A stretch of 64,000 bases of DNA from Glandiceps talaboti (GCF_964340395.1 NC_135555.1:16732246-16796245), one strand, 5' to 3'; positions 13,139 through 31,980 are shown, counted from the stretch's first letter. Numbers and translations: made by a program. The notes: generated by a model from the letters alone, not told the origin.

Positions 13139-13758
13139 GTAAGTTAGCAATTTCTTATCATATATCAATGTTTTATCCACATAATTTTTAAAGAAAGATC
13201 AGGGAGGCTTTCAATATCAGACGCTACAATCCAAAGATCGATAGCGACTGGGGGGGGGGGGGTGATCGAACTAGCCAACATCTGCAATCTGCTGATCATA
13301 CTGCCACCTAGTGGTCAGCTTTAACTATGGAATTTGTCATTCTGATGAGAAACAACGACCAAGACTTTGAGCTAATTGTGCGTTATAACCTGTGTAAGTC
13401 ATTTACTTTTTCCAAGATGATAAAAGTTTTGGTCATTTTACTCCAGTATTGACTTGTGTACATCGTTATATAATAATCATAATGTGGACCCAATTGTCAC
13501 CGCCGTTGGACTTTATCATCAACTGTGTCTATACGTCTGACTCTTTGTCCTTTCATTGTTGACGGGATTTTAGACTTCTTCATTGAAAAAGTGCTTCATA
13601 TCCTACATATGTGAGAAAGGTTTCGGTTAGACGTTCTCATTACTGCTTTCTGATCCACTCTTTTTGTCTTCTATTAATCTACACACAGACGCAGGCACAG
13701 ACACAGACACATATTATATATACACACATTGTATATATACATACATACACGCACACAC

Positions 13759-13838
<80 letters not shown>

Positions 13839-16800
13839 CATATTGTAAAATAGATTGTATTTTTCATTGCATACCGTCTATACCATTGTAAATTCTATTT
13901 TGCAGACAAAGTACCCGTTACACCTTTTAGTCCCAGCAAAATAGAGATGGAAATGGGTCACCTGGAAAATCCTTGGGCGAGAATGCATTCATTTAAGACG
14001 GCAGGTAAATGATGAAGAGGGGTACACACGAGCCACGATTACTTGCATTTAGTAAAAGTGAATGCTAAATTCTTTTTGCAGTATTTGTGCTAGTTAATTA
14101 CAGAGGCTGCAATTGATAATTGATAAATTAATTAGTATTCTGATTTTAACTTTAGCCTCCACCCAAGTTCATTGACACTGCCACTAACCTACCAGTAACC
14201 AGTAAGAAACTAGAGTTGTACGTCAACACTGGAAAATATGGGGGGGGGGAGGGGTTGTATGATTGATGATTAAACTTTGAGATTTAGTCCTCCTGTAGTA
14301 GAAAAGGAAATAGCAACTGTGAGAGATCAACAGCATATCTGGAGTGATACCCATCCACAAGTTTAACTCACCCACTTGGAATTTATACCAGACGGTTACA
14401 GTCATGAAACACATAATACAAATATAAGTCTAGAAACATCCATGTCTATTATCATGGGGCTAGTGTATGTCCGCACACTATAATTAGCTGTTAAACCCAA
14501 ATGTTATTCCTCGTTCAGCCAAGGGAAATACTAGTAATCTAAGGGGCCCTTGTCACTACAAGTCGCTAGACGAGTAGTTACGACTCTTTTGTCACGAGTA
14601 TTTTTCCGGCGGAATGATACAATTATACCATCGCCAGTAATACGAGAAAGAAAAAACGGGTAAATTAAGGGCAATTTTGAGCGTCTTGACTCATTTTGAA
14701 CACAGCAGAACAATGGCGTAGACGCGCGCTGTCGTGACGTAAAACGACCAGATTATATATTCCATGTTTTTTTTTTATTGAACCTGGCTCGTGCACATGG
14801 TATAATCTGTGTTGTCTTTCTTCTTCAATGCAGACCTACGTGAAAACATGAGAGACCCAAACCCTTTGTTCCTTGGACGTGATGATATCTTGGACAAGAT
14901 TCACGAATCTTACATTAAGGACAGAAAGGCTACAAAACTGACTAGAAGAAAGACTGTTGTTCATGTAAGTAAGATTCCCATTTTTACACGTTCTTAAACG
15001 TGCACTATGCAGCTAGGTACAAATGGGACAAAAAAAATTATACCTGTTAATTAGTGGTCAAGATTATCCGTAGTTTAAGAACGTGAACGAAAGCTAGGTT
15101 TTGAATATGTCACTATGTTAAAACTGTACTAGTTGTAAGTGGAGTATCAATATTCGATCAGACGACCATATTATTTTCATAGAAAAGTTTTAAAATACCA
15201 ATAACATACATTGCACATCTTAAACTGTGGTCGACGTTATCAATAAGCAGTGCAGAAACAGTTGAGAGAGCTGCGTTTTGGCTGCGAACCCAAAAATTAA
15301 TGTTTTTTTTATTTAGCGTGTATACACTGTCAGCTACAAAAATACGTTTAGGTGATTCAATACTATTCAAAGTGTACGATATTATTATTGTTGTTATTAT
15401 TATTATTTATTGCCTATTTGTTACAGCATTGAAACAAGAAGAAATATTTTAAATTCTTAGGTAAGAGGGTAACGAAAATAGCAAAGGTACTCCAGTCTGT
15501 CTCCTAGGACACTCTGGCAGTGTCGGTTTTTCATTTATAAACATTTTATTTTATTTTAGGACTAAAATTTGACCTTTAAGTCACAGTTTTTAAGTTTTCG
15601 GCTAAGAGCGAAATCCCATGCGACTGTGAAGTGCTTGATTACGGAAAAGGTGCTTGCAAAAAAAGTTGAAGTGTTATACTTTGGAACATTGGTATATTTC
15701 TTGAAAACTAAGAACTGACTGGGAGCTGTTGCTACTAGTGAGACTGATATTGACCATTCATGGATAATTGATAAGTTTAATCCAATTTCTTGAGGGGATG
15801 CAGCACAAGCCGGCCAGTCTAGGGTTTAATGTGAATACCAACATAGGATAACCAGGTTTATTGTTTCTCACAGATAATCAATGGCCTTGCTGGATGTGGT
15901 AAATCTGAAATTGCCATTCAGTACGTCAACAAATATTCAAGTGAATACATGAGTGGTGTGTTGTGGATTCAAGCTGGTTCGACAAGTACGCTGGACTATG
16001 TCTTGAAACAAATAGTAAGTTATCTTTTCTCATGACAATGATAGAGCAGATCTAGATAAGCGTCAGACCTTCAAATATGAATGAATAGGGTAGTTCCATA
16101 CTAAGAAAGCTGGTTGGTGAAAATGAAGCAACTTTCGAAGTTCTGAATTCTTGTTACTTAGGGTATCAACATCGCCGATTTCGTTATGTAATAATATCAC
16201 ATCCTTCTTAAATTTTCAGTCTGAGAAGTTGAAGTTGTCGGAAGAGAAGACGGACTTTCGAGCTAATTACATACAGAAGGCTATCACTGATTGGTTACAG
16301 GAGCAAACCGATTGGTTACTCGTACTGGATAATGCCGATGATGCTGGGTGCATCTATGATTATTTTCCGAGGTTTCCAGATGGTGGTCATATCATTATAA
16401 CGTCACGTGACAGAAAGTTCAAGTCATTACTTTATCCAGCCATCAAGGCGCCATTTGATGTGAGGCCTCTAAGACAAGAAGATGCCGAGCTGTTATTAGT
16501 GACATCCTTTTTCGTAAAAGCCGGTGAGGATCCAGATCATCGAGAGGTGGCAAGTCAGAAACTTCAAAAGATGAAAGATGGAGACCCACAAGAATACGAA
16601 GCTCTCCGTTGGCTTGCTGGTCCTGATGGTTTGGATGGTCTCCCTCTGGCTCTAAATACAGCCATCACATACATGAAAGAGAACGACAGGTCATTCAAAG
16701 AATACAAAGAATATTCGTGTCTACCGAATCTGGCACCAGAGCTTTTCCCTGACTCGGAAGATGATCCTCTCAATGCCTGGTTACGTAAGAGTGGACTAAG

Positions 16801-19800
16801 TGTTGTTAAGTATCACAAAAAACTCGAAGAAAAGACGCAAATGTCATTAACATCTTTCCTAGAACTTACTGAAGAAGACCTACGAAATGACATTGGAATG
16901 GAGGATTCAGAAGTACAAACCTTCATGGAGGAAAGGAAGCATGATGTCAACATCAACAAGTGGATGTATAGACGGAAGAGAGTCCTTGCAACATGGAGCC
17001 TTAGTTTTCGCAAGATCATTGGATTGGCCCATGGGCCTGCTGCCATGGAGTTACTACAGCTCTGTGCCTATATTACACCAACGCTGTCAGAAAGTATAAT
17101 TATCAAAGGAGCTGAATTTATCACACTTAAGAAGTTGCAGGATAGGCTTCTGGAGAATGTTGAGGGTCATCCAAGATCATCAAAGAAGGCTGTACAAATT
17201 CAGAAAAATCTAGATGAAATTCTGCAATGTCTACGCAGATATTCACTTATCGAAAATCTGCCAACACGTAGTAGAGAAAAGTGTCATTTGAGACGTAGCT
17301 TTACCATTCACCGAGTGGTTAGGAAGGCGATCAAGATCAAACTCAACGAGCAAGAGATTATAAAAACCATTTCCTGTGCAGTAAATGTCCTAACTAACCT
17401 AATCCCAAGTTTTGAGGTAATCCACAGAAATTTCACTCGTCGCTACCAACCACTCCCAGAAATGCAAGAAGAGGTTGCCATGCATGTGAAGATTCTCTCC
17501 CGTAACCTGAGAAGGGAGTGGCTTACATCAACTGAATGTAAAATGGCAGATCCCGTACCACTCCTAAATGCAGCTGCTCTCTATTTTGAGTTGTTCAAAT
17601 CAAGACCAGAAGAGGCACAAAAGCTGTACGCAAAAGCATTTGAGTGCACTGCAATACTTACAACAGCAGAGGATTCCAAGATCAGATCTCGTAAACTGGG
17701 GGATGGTAAGTTCATTACCCAGCTACTTTAGAATACATCTGATATCGGTTTAACCATTCTTCTTGTTTCTTTCACGCTTTTTATCCAATAGCAGAATGTA
17801 TATCTGCACTGGTTCAGCAATTATTAGATGATTACTTGGAAAAAACTGAAATAACGACAGAAAAATAACTCGTCCTTCATTCTGTCTACATATCTTTGCC
17901 CATACATTTCGTAATACTGATGTACAAAGGAGTCCCACCCTTTTTTCTTTGTTACAGCTGAATGTCAACTTGGATTGATTCTCCTAAAACTTGACGAAAG
18001 AAAAGAAGCATTTTCTCATCTGCAGGCTGCTGGAGACAATTACTCTAAATGTTGTCCAGATGAAGACAGTGACAGTGATATAGACATGGCCAAATGTAAG
18101 CGTGGAGTGCTTGATATCCTTCTGTTACAGACTCTACTATGCCAGGTCGTATGCATGTTATCCATTACACAGCACGTCTTCTTCGTGTGTGACTGGACTA
18201 ATCTCTTATTCTAGTGAAAATATATACGAAAATAAGTGTTGGGGTGAAGTTTAATGATGAATATCACCACTGCAAAAGAGATATGCCTCGTACTTAAGTC
18301 CTTTACAAATTTAGGTCGCAGCAGCATACACATAGAATTAGTTTTTTTTAACGAATATCTGTCTGTCTGTCTGTCTGTCTGTCTGTCATGTTTCCATTCA
18401 AACAGATCATTATCTAATGGCACGAGCGTACGAAGATGAATACTGGAAACTGGACAAAGCCCCTCCAGACCATGTCAAAACAGAGATTTTGGACAAGATT
18501 GAGAGTGCCATTAGCATTTCCAAGAAATATCACACCAACCGGGAGGAACACTACGGCGAATGGACTGCGCTAAGTACGGGGAAGAGACGATTTTACATTT
18601 TAATGCCCAATATAAGCATTTGAGCATCAATATCAAAGAGCGAGTAAACAACGCTCAGATCGATATCCGAGGGCACAAATGCCTATGTTACCTATATATT
18701 ATCAATTCATACCGAATGAACAATGATGCATAAAAAGTGTGCACCGAGTCTTGTAATTGTGACCTGATCAAAATGCAGTCATCAAGTATCTAGGAGATTT
18801 GTTAGAGGTACTACTTTAACTTGGCTTGTGGAGCATATAAAAAGTTGTCATGGTAGTGTTTTATATTCTGGCTTTTCTTCGTATATCTAGGTATGCACGA
18901 GTTAGCATTATTTCGTCTTCAAATGGGACCACGAGATATGCACACTATCGAGCAACTGCTGAAAGAATCTCTAGAGATAAAACAACGTATATGGGGCGAT
19001 GAAGATGATGGAGATCATGTCAGCACTGCAATTGGTACGTAATAATATCTTGGTTTGGTGGTGAATTCACACATTTATTCTTGGTGTGAAATATCTAATA
19101 TCTTATATTGTAGGTATGACTGATTTGGCACGATTCTATATCCTGAACGAAGACCAAACCAAGTACAAAGAAGTAGAAGGTCTGCTGTTAAATGCACTGA
19201 AGATGAAAGAACGTGTCCTACCCCAATATCAACAGTCTGACAGCTGGCAATTAGGTAATTGTATTTCATTAAAAAAAAATTTAGAATAGAAACACCCACC
19301 GTCCACTCCTGAGTATTAAGACATTACTGTAACAATACAAGGTACAAATGTTGATGGTAAACCATAAAAGACCATGAAGAAAGAACTTCAATTATCGACC
19401 TTGCAAGAAAACATCTTTACCCACGGGTCCTCAGGTATCTGTTACATAATACTGTCATATAGTATGTAGAAGGCGCAAATAAAACGAATGGCATTTTCTA
19501 CCACGTACAGGTAGATCTCTGAGGACGTGGTGGTAGCAAAACATGGCAGCAAGTTATGTTATCTGTCTTTTAAGATTTCAAGGTAACATTCCCATACATG
19601 CAAATGAACTGTCAATACGTAGTATATATTATTGAGTCAGGCCCTCTTGACAAATACGATTAACCCCACCATCACAACCACCACTACCAAAGTGTATTCC
19701 CTTGGATGATGACCAAGTAAGGTGTACTAAGTGTAACATCTTAATACACGATAATACAGTGTGTCTATTCTGTCTGTTTTCAGGAGTGTACTATCTTGTA

Positions 19801-20317
19801 CGATTGTACATGTTACTTAACAGGGACGATGATGAGAAGCTATACAGGGAAAAGTTGAAAAAAATCAACACCGAAAGACCATTCAAAGAACTGTTCGAAG
19901 TCAGTGATCCTTACAAAGGTATACATTTTACTACCTTTTGATAGACTTCAATGTTTCACTGTAAATTTCTGTTTACACAAATATTAGTGAATTTAAACAA
20001 ACAAAAAACTATTCCCCAAATTTTAACTTAAGTAAAAACATATATAGGCATCGATGTTATATTGCCTGATTTTTGAACTCCCGCTGAAAATCTAGTAACA
20101 TCATACCAGTGAATAAACGCCCTCTGGCGAAATTTCAAATATATGTCGTCGCATTCCAAACCGCTGTAAAACACGTATCTTTTACTCAACAATGTTACCT
20201 TAAGGCTTCAAAAATTTACACGTTTGCAGTATCAGTTACCATGGTGACAATATTTTTTCTCGATTCTATCTAGCATATCCACCCGATGTTATTTTATGGT
20301 CACGAAGTATACGATGA
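11263..20317 (+). CDS. Gene A: NB-ARC/SAM/TPR STAND ATPase (5' partial)
   Basis: Predicted NB-ARC-type signalling ATPase with microexon-encoded N-terminus and TPR-like C-terminus. Exons: 11263-11301, 11691-11726, 11931-11969, 12187-12222, 12494-12511, 13103-13138, 13906-14004, 14834-14964, 15874-16014, 16220-17705, 17958-18095, 18406-18573, 18891-19034, 19114-19254, 19784-19918, 20274-20317. They total 2,831 nt: two nt finishing a codon, then 943 codons ending in TGA. All junctions are GT-AG and the frame is open throughout, so the body is intact. P-loop GLAGCGKSE, Walker B LLVLDNADD, ITSRD, GLPL and IHRVV are all present. The exon carrying the start codon and membrane anchor was not found between 8200 and 11262. 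By analogy with Apaf-1 and plant NLRs it would bind ATP/dATP and oligomerise on signalling; that is inferred. Confidence 0.88.
12912..13020. repeat. Intronic hairpin element
   Basis: A near-palindrome with arms of about 45-50 nt begins tttacctctatttccatcg and ends with the inverse, cgatggaaatagaggtaaa. It lies in the intron just upstream of the gene A microexon at 13103. It resembles a fold-back MITE, but no target duplication was identified. Confidence 0.75.
13758..13838. repeat. AT microsatellite in a gene A intron
   Basis: Nearly pure TA dinucleotide run in the intron upstream of the exon at 13906. Open frames across it are artefacts. Confidence 0.95.
13906..14004 (+). CDS. Gene A linker exon
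   Basis: A phase 1-1 exon of 99 nt between the microexon array and the NB-ARC region. It begins NKVPVTPFSPSK and therefore shares the TPxSP feature with gene B. It lacks the Arg-Lys-x-Ser motif that B and C carry in the equivalent exon. It is probably a flexible, possibly phosphorylated linker. Confidence 0.75.
14834..17705 (+). CDS. Gene A NB-ARC and SAM-like exons
   Basis: Three exons: 14834-14964 (131 nt), 15874-16014 (141 nt) and 16220-17705 (1,486 nt). The first carries FLGRDDILDKI, the usual lead-in to an NB-ARC domain. The second carries the P-loop GLAGCGKSEIA. The large third exon carries Walker B LLVLDNADD, GGHIIITSRD and GLPLAL. Next comes a SAM-like segment, from NAWLRKSGL through LTEEDLRNDIGM, then ARC2 with IHRVVRKAI in the MHD position, and finally the first helical repeat. 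The large exon is 9 nt longer than in B and C. No motif is disrupted. Confidence 0.9.
17958..20317 (+). CDS. Gene A TPR-like C-terminal exons
   Basis: Six exons of 138, 168, 144, 141, 135 and 44 nt; the first five are all phase 1-1. The 44- to 56-residue blocks contain TPR-like helix pairs, for example FRLQMGPRDMHTIEQLLKES and MTDLARFYIL. The last exon encodes a conserved tail, YPPDVILWSRS, followed by Arg and TGA at 20315-20317. Similar repeats in kinesin light chain and NB-ARC/TPR proteins bind partners or ligands. No canonical AATAAA was found soon after the stop. Confidence 0.8.
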
Positions 20318-24017
<3,700 letters not shown>

Positions 24018-24882
24018 GGTTTGCCTGTGGCTTGTGCGTTCCGATCATAAACTCCTTACATACCACACTGAATTCCACACTTAGCGGTACCGGATTCTTC
24101 ATTAGGACCTGAGGAAAAACTCACCACAACTCGAGATTTACGTTTGGTGAAAGTAAATATACGCAGAATAGTTCATGAGACAATTTCAACTCAGTTCTTC
24201 AAGTTACTTACAGTCAAAATAACAACGTTCTGTTGTATGTGAATTTGCCTCTGATAGCCTCTTGTCACAAGGAACAACCTCTGTGTATATCTAAATTCCA
24301 CATTTTATTCGAATCCCAAAATCAGAATTTCTTAATTCCATAATACAAATATGGTTGATAAACAATCCTTTTGAAACAAACAATCACTTTCTTTCCCTAT
24401 GTAGGAAAATGTTTATACAATACAGTTGATTTAATAGATTAAGAAAACAAACAACAGCATAATAACACCCGTATCAATACAGCAGCTGATATCATCTAAG
24501 TTGTAATTTATCACTTACTGTGAGACTCGTGACCTCTACATAATGACATAGAACAACATGACCTGACTTATACCCTTTAGCTGTCAAAATGTTGACTCAG
24601 TGTTTGACATGTACAGGATTAGTAGTCCTCTACCGGAGCTAATATTAAAGTTTGTGTAGCAGGGTATAACCAACTCCTTGTCTGAGTTGCTGCTGAAGTC
24701 TTATCAGTATTGGATAGTGTAAGACAAAGGGGGATTTAGAAGGTGTGAATTGGGTTGATCTTTGTAGTTCAAGTAAAACTCAGACCACTAACGAAGTCCA
24801 GCGAAGTCAGAAACCATATGCCTGAACATGGAAGTGTAAGGGAATCCTCCATGGTCTGAAGAATGAAATGCAAGAGTACGAC

Positions 24883-25508
24883 CCCACTGTGCAATATCTT
24901 ACCCACAACTCTCTCTGATTGGTATGCTTGGAAGTTCCTTATTTTATAACTTCTTTAATAACCCATATTTGCCAACATTTTAAGCATAGTAATTACGTTT
25001 AATTAATATGTAACAAAAGTACGTTTGGGGAATCAAAAATAAAGTTCTAAATTTTGCATAAAATGTGCTAACAAGTAAATGAAACATAAACTGTAAATAA
25101 AACACTTTTCAATGTCAAAGTATCAATATATTGGGTAGACAGTGTGTATGATGTGTTTTAGTATGTAAATTTCTTTTGTCATACCTATTCAAATAAATCT
25201 ATATCTTTGGCAAAGTCATAACAGGTGCATATATTTTCCTTAGTTTTGTGGAAAATATTTTGCATGTCTTTCAAGAAAATCTGTTGACAAATTTCTAAAA
25301 TTGCTTCTCCCTCTACAATAAATCATTGATACCAAAACCAATGAAAACATATATTCAGAAACTCATCAGTGTCAATTCTACGTTTTGAAAATGGCAAAAA
25401 TATTCATACAAAATCCTGTACACAGGTGAGATTTGTCTGACTTCAATGAGCTGATGTCCAACAGTACAAATCAGGGAGCGTTGTGGGTAAAATCTTGTAC
25501 AGTGGACC
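24883..25508. repeat. Possible inverted-repeat element of about 625 bp
   Basis: The left arm at 24883-24920 (ending tacccacaactctctctgatt, with mismatches) is the inverse of the right arm at 25469-25508 (aatcagggagcgttgtgggta). Nothing between them resembles a protein. Confidence 0.45.
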
Positions 25509-25780
25509 CAGACCTAAATAGTTTGCCAGAATTACGAGGAGAACTTAATTACGGAGAAAAATAATTGTGGCTAGTAAAGTGCTGAAAATGTTCAGAATGT
25601 GGTGAATAAATAGGAAGGAATGCCTACGCATAGGGATCAAATAAAATTGTAGATACATTATAGTGCTGTGCTCTTTTGCTTACTTTAATAAAACTCATTA
25701 AATGGTCATAGTGATCTCCTGGCCAACCACAACATGTACTGTGACATTTGTTGAGAATGTAAAAAAAAATAAGCTCATCG

Positions 25781-26410
25781 TCGTACCACTTTAGACAACA
25801 TTTCCTGACGAGAAACTATTTTTCTTTTTTAGTGGCCTACAAAAATATGCCAACAATTTATTAAAACTACAAGCTACATCAATAATATTTTCAGGACAAG
25901 TGCGCTTTGGTATCGCAAATGCATGTATCAAATTATATTCAATTTGAAGTGTGCATTCTTGAGATATAGCCTAATTACCGAAAACCATTAATTATGTAAA
26001 TTTCTCGTTAATATTCTTGGGATGTTTACCGAAACCTAATTAGTTCTTGTCACTACCCAACAGAACACATGCAATAAATTTCGTTTGAATTGAGCCAGTC
26101 GTGTTTTAGAAAATGGTGATAAAGTCGCACCACTTTAGACAACCTTTTCTGACGAGAAACTATTTTTTTCTTTTTTGTGGCCAATCGAAAATATGCCAAT
26201 AACTTATCAAAACTAAAAGCTACATTAGTAATATTTTCAGGACAGGTGCGCTTTGGTATCGCAAATGTATGTACCAAGTTATAATGAATTTGAAGCCTGC
26301 ATTCTTGATATATAAATGTAGCCTAATTACCGAAAATCATTAATTACGTAAATTGCTCATTAATATTCACGGGATTTTTACCAAAACCTAATCAAGTCTT
26401 GTCATTACCC
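25781..26410. repeat. Two-copy tandem repeat, period about 344 bp
   Basis: Units 25781-26058 and 26125-26410 share accactttagacaac, tctgacgagaaac-like and tagcctaattaccgaaaa blocks. Related diverged units occur at 6640-7130, so this is a dispersed, locally tandem family. Confidence 0.7.
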
Positions 26411-26777
26411 TACGAAATACTACGTTCTGTTCTTATATCAGCGTAAATTGTATAGCTGATTTGTATCAGTACATTGTCCACCACGTTTCATCTGTGACGG
26501 TTTGTTTTTGTTTTTCTAGTACAGTAACTGATGAGCAGAAATTGCTCAAAGTAAATAAAGATTTGTATATTTCCCTTTAAATATCTGAATAAATTACAAA
26601 TGTTTCATAGCAAAGTGAGAAATTGCCCTTTATAAATGCTCTTGGGAACTACCCAAAGTAGTTTTACATCGTGACAGTTCATTCCACCAGCCCGAGGACA
26701 AGCCAAACGTCGCTGCTTAGAGAATGTCTCCTCAGTAAATCAATACTACATTAGTATGGTGTTTTACGCTTTGTCTG
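26406..26777 (+). repeat. Duplicated segment (copy 2)
   Basis: Partner of 23652-24017. It follows the tandem repeat directly and is followed by the copy of the dispersed repeat family that is split at 3228-5665. Confidence 0.85.
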
Positions 26778-26789
26778 ATTTGTACAAAT

Positions 26790-27296
26790 TGAACCAGTGC
26801 GCCGTGATACTGTTTTGGTAATGTTGTTTACTTATGTAAAAATACTAGCCATAGTATTTCGAATCATGGAAGTTCCACCCACCATCGAATCGACAGGAAC
26901 CATCAGTCATCATAGTTTATGTACATCCTGAGTGTAGTAAAGTGCTTAAAATGTTCAGAATGTGGTGAATAAATAGGAAGGAATGCCTACGCATAGGGAT
27001 CAAATAAAGTTGTAGATACATTATAGTGCTGTGCTCTTTTGCTTACTTTAATAAAACTCATTAAATGGTCATCGAATTGGTGACATTTGATGACATCATT
27101 TATTCAAGCTTGTGGTCAGAAAGGAAAAGGGTGACCTTGCCCTGAAAGCTTTAGTTTGTGTTCTAATTACTATGCAAGCAAATATATATACGTCCTAAAA
27201 ATGCTATATATTCCTGTCTGTGTACGTGTCGGTATTCATCCATTCCATAATAATTGATATAATACCCATCTGCTATGCCAATGTCAGAATATGCCC
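26790..27296. repeat. Uninterrupted copy of the dispersed repeat split at 3228-5665
   Basis: Same order and strand as the two halves at 3228-3578 and 5512-5665, joined without the 1.9-kb insertion. A partial third copy is at 25572-25711. Confidence 0.65.
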
Positions 27297-28065
27297 CTCT
27301 GTTGAGGTTTTGGATTAAAATCCGTTGTAGATGTTGGCTAATCGTTCATTATTATTTTATCTCGGTATTTTTGTTTGAATTGACCTTCGCGATACATGTT
27401 TACATTTTTTGGGGGAAAATAAAGCCCAGACTGGAAAAGCGTAGGCATCTGCCATTGGCTTACTACGGAGGCTTAAGGCCAGAAAAAAAAGCTGTTCAAC
27501 GGGCCCTACCTACCCATATTTTTGGCATTTCAATTTTTTTTTTTTTTTTTTGGTAATGGGCAAAATATCCTCATGCTGGCCTTGCATGTCAGTGAAATGC
27601 ACACTTTGATTCAAAATTAAGGGAATTTCTTTATATTTTCTGAATGGTACATGTAACAATATACATTTGAGTCAATTCCAACTTATGTATTATCAGTGGT
27701 TTACTTGGCTCTGATGATGCATACAAGCATGAATTGAGATAAAATTAAACTGTTGCATATCCAATATTCACTATTAAAACGAAATGAGCAAAACTTTATG
27801 ACCATGGGAAGGGCAGTCATTGGGCCATCAAAAGTCTGATAGTCTGAAAGTCTTCAAATGTTTTACTCTTTCTTTATTCATGATTTTTTTTTGGAATCAA
27901 ATTAGAGTTCAGGAGAAGTCATTTACCACATCTGCAAAATATTTTTCAGCTTTGCCACAACAAAATACACTTCATAGCCAGATAAAATGTACTGCATGTC
28001 ATAATTGTCTCTCAATTCTGGTATTTTAAAACCACATTCAAGCTTTGTAAGACTTTAAATTATGT

Positions 28066-29743
28066 TTATGAACGTATTCAGTAATTCATAGCCCAGGATT
28101 CATAACATAAAATGACGTTTTCTTTCACATTTCTACTAAACATTTCGTTTTAAATAAGTAATTTATCAATACAATGTAATGCAGTGTATGGTTTGTGTTC
28201 ATGCAGTGTATGTGACTGTGTGTGTGTATGGGGGGGGGGGGCACATGAACGTATCCACTCATCAAAATATGCTCGTTCCCGACGATCTATTACCGACGAT
28301 CTTTTTCTGTACGTGCGAATTCGCCTTTTCGGGCATATAAATAACCACAGAATCACATTTAGAAGAAATAGATACATATTTTGATATAATATAATAGCAA
28401 TAACGCCCGCCGAAGGCGGGTATACACTTGGATTTGATACAATTCGCTCCATATAGCACTCGCCATTCGGCTCGTGCTATATGTCGCGAATTGTACCAAA
28501 ATCTCGTGTATACCCGCCTTCGGCGGGGGTTATTGCTTAATTCTTATAGCATGGGGAGACTTGAAACGGGATATAAGTGTTCAAATAAGACAAAGTGACG
28601 TGCTCAGTAGTATGAAGCACATGTAATCAGCTGACATGAGTTGGACTTACTCGATGTTCGCTTCGAACGTATCTCGAACTCGAAAACCGGACCTCGAAAT
28701 TCGTTTTAGTATTGGCATACCGACACAAAAATATATATAAACCCTTCAACCAGCCACAATGCGCTCTAAGGCGTCAAGAAGCAGGGAGCGAAATTTAAAA
28801 TTGAGAAACAATAGCACCATAATTACCCTGATTTTAACCAGCTCAGCCACGAAAACTCCCGTAAGCCACGAACCATACACCATACTGAACGACGCGACTG
28901 GTCAATGAAGTACTCGAACATGCAGACAGAAAGTTCAAGGAGATGAGTAATGATATGTATTAAGAACAAACGTACTTAACCTCTGATCGGTTAACTGCAA
29001 AGATGGCATCATCGATTCTCGCCTTGACTACGTGTACTGTCTTTCCCAATGACAAGACGCGGACTGATCAACGTTTTGCTTTGATGTTTTGTGTTTGTAT
29101 GTGACTCGTGAGCAGAAAAGGTAAAAGGTGAGTGCAGTGCTGCTGATTTTAGTCCCGGGTGGGAGGGGGGGGGTACTCGGGTGGGTAATGGGTATACATG
29201 TGTACCGTGGTGGGCAAAAATTACAACCACAAACTCTACGAAAATTCAAAAATAGGGGTCAAAAGTCTACATTTTAGAGGGAGAAATATCAGTCGAGATT
29301 TTCGCTTTTATAGTATCCAAAATGATGAATTATTGTGACAGTTACGGCGAGTTGAAAATGTCCCAAAGTACGGCGTAACCTTTTACCGGGTGTAGCAAAA
29401 CCGTTCTAGCCAATAAGAAAATGTTACACGTCATCGAGGTAATAATAACGTACTCTGATTCATGTACTGTATTTCTACAACTTCTGATCGCCTCACTTTG
29501 ACCTGAACGGTGAGGCTTTAGAGGCGAAATCGATAGTTCATTGTCGGATAAGAGTAAGATTTTCGCTACATGAAAAATAGCCTATACAACAACCTTAAGC
29601 GACGTACACGAAGTTTTATACATTGTGATCTGTTTACATTTGCGACGTAAATTATGAACGTATTCAGTAATTCATAGCCCAGGATTCATAACATAAAATG
29701 ACGTTTTCTTTCACATTTCTACTAAACATTTCGTTTTAAATAA
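28066..29743. repeat. Segment bounded by identical 92-nt direct repeats
   Basis: 28066-28157 and 29652-29743 are identical over 92 nt, beginning ttatgaacgtattcagtaat. The segment between them holds the 140-nt hairpin. The repeats could be very short LTR-like ends, a tandem duplication later pushed apart, or an insertion footprint. No coding frame between them was recognised. Confidence 0.7.
28397..28536. repeat. 140-nt near-perfect hairpin
   Basis: Arms of about 68 nt begin gcaataacgcccgccgaagg and end with the inverse. Each arm also carries its own small GC-rich palindrome (cccgccgaaggcggg on the left, the inverse form on the right). It is a fold-back element or the DNA form of a long stem-loop. 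Confidence 0.85.
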
Positions 29744-30973
29744 CTCATAAATATAATAAGATCAAATAGTATAACCTAAGAGGTTTAATTTTGTTTCACA
29801 CTAAATATGCTTACATTCAACTGACGAATTTACGACTCAAATTTTACGACCGGTGATTGTATAGCTCGCTACAGCTGGATGATACGTCGAGTCGTGTGCA
29901 CATGTCTCACTCTTTTCAATGTCGCTGTATCTGTGTTCGGACGACGGACGATTAGGGACAGCGGGTAACTTTGGCAAGTCATTTGACCAGTCCCGGTGTA
30001 CATGTACATGTATATATATGTTCTACTAACACGATGTACAAAACGCCATCAAATGGTTTTGAGAGACTCTAAAAAACAAGCCCTGGGGAATCAATATTAA
30101 AAAATAATGCCGTCCATAAAAAGTACTTTCTGAACTCGGCAATAAAAGTATTTTTGAGGCCGTCCATGAGATCTTAGCAGAATTTTCACAGTTGTATACT
30201 GGTTCGCTACTGTTGTTGTTATTAAAGTTGTAATGTTAGCCTTTTACAAAAACAAGAAAGTGTTAATAAAAGAGCAATTTTCTCAATACACACTGGCATT
30301 GTACTATCTACTACTACATACTGATTTGATACTGACTGCGCTGGCTGAAAAATTATCAATTTTAGCCACTTCAGTTAGATGGGGGGTGGGGGGGGTGTCC
30401 GAGGTCTAACTAAAGGAATTTAGTTTTTATCCTACATCGAACTATTGATTTCTCCCCTTAAGTGCATGAATATATTAATAGTGAGGCATAAATTCCATTT
30501 TATTGATGTAATTTGCAAATTTTGTACACACTCACCGTACATTAAATTCACTATCATAGAAAATCCAACCTTGTGATTATATGCTTTGTTGATTAATTCA
30601 TTTTGCAACCAATGAAACGTTTTCTTTTACATGTATCAGTGTGAAGAAATACTCATCAGCACACTTAGTTGATTGGCGTTTTGGGGTTTCTTGTTGGTTG
30701 ACCGTGATTGACAATTAGTAAAAAAATCATCTGATTTGTTCCATCACATCAACACTTCAATATGCAAGATTTTGCATGCACACCTATATTTTTGTTTTGT
30801 TTTGAAACAGTTTCCACAGTTGTCCCGTGAAATTACTCAGCAGTGATTTGAATTGAAGTCAATGTCTCTAATTTTAATATCAGGTTCTCTTTTGTCAACA
30901 GATGAAAAAAACAAATGAAGTTTAATACATGTTACAAAGTCTAAACTGAAGCAGATGATACATTTTATATATT

Positions 30974-31980
<1,007 letters not shown>

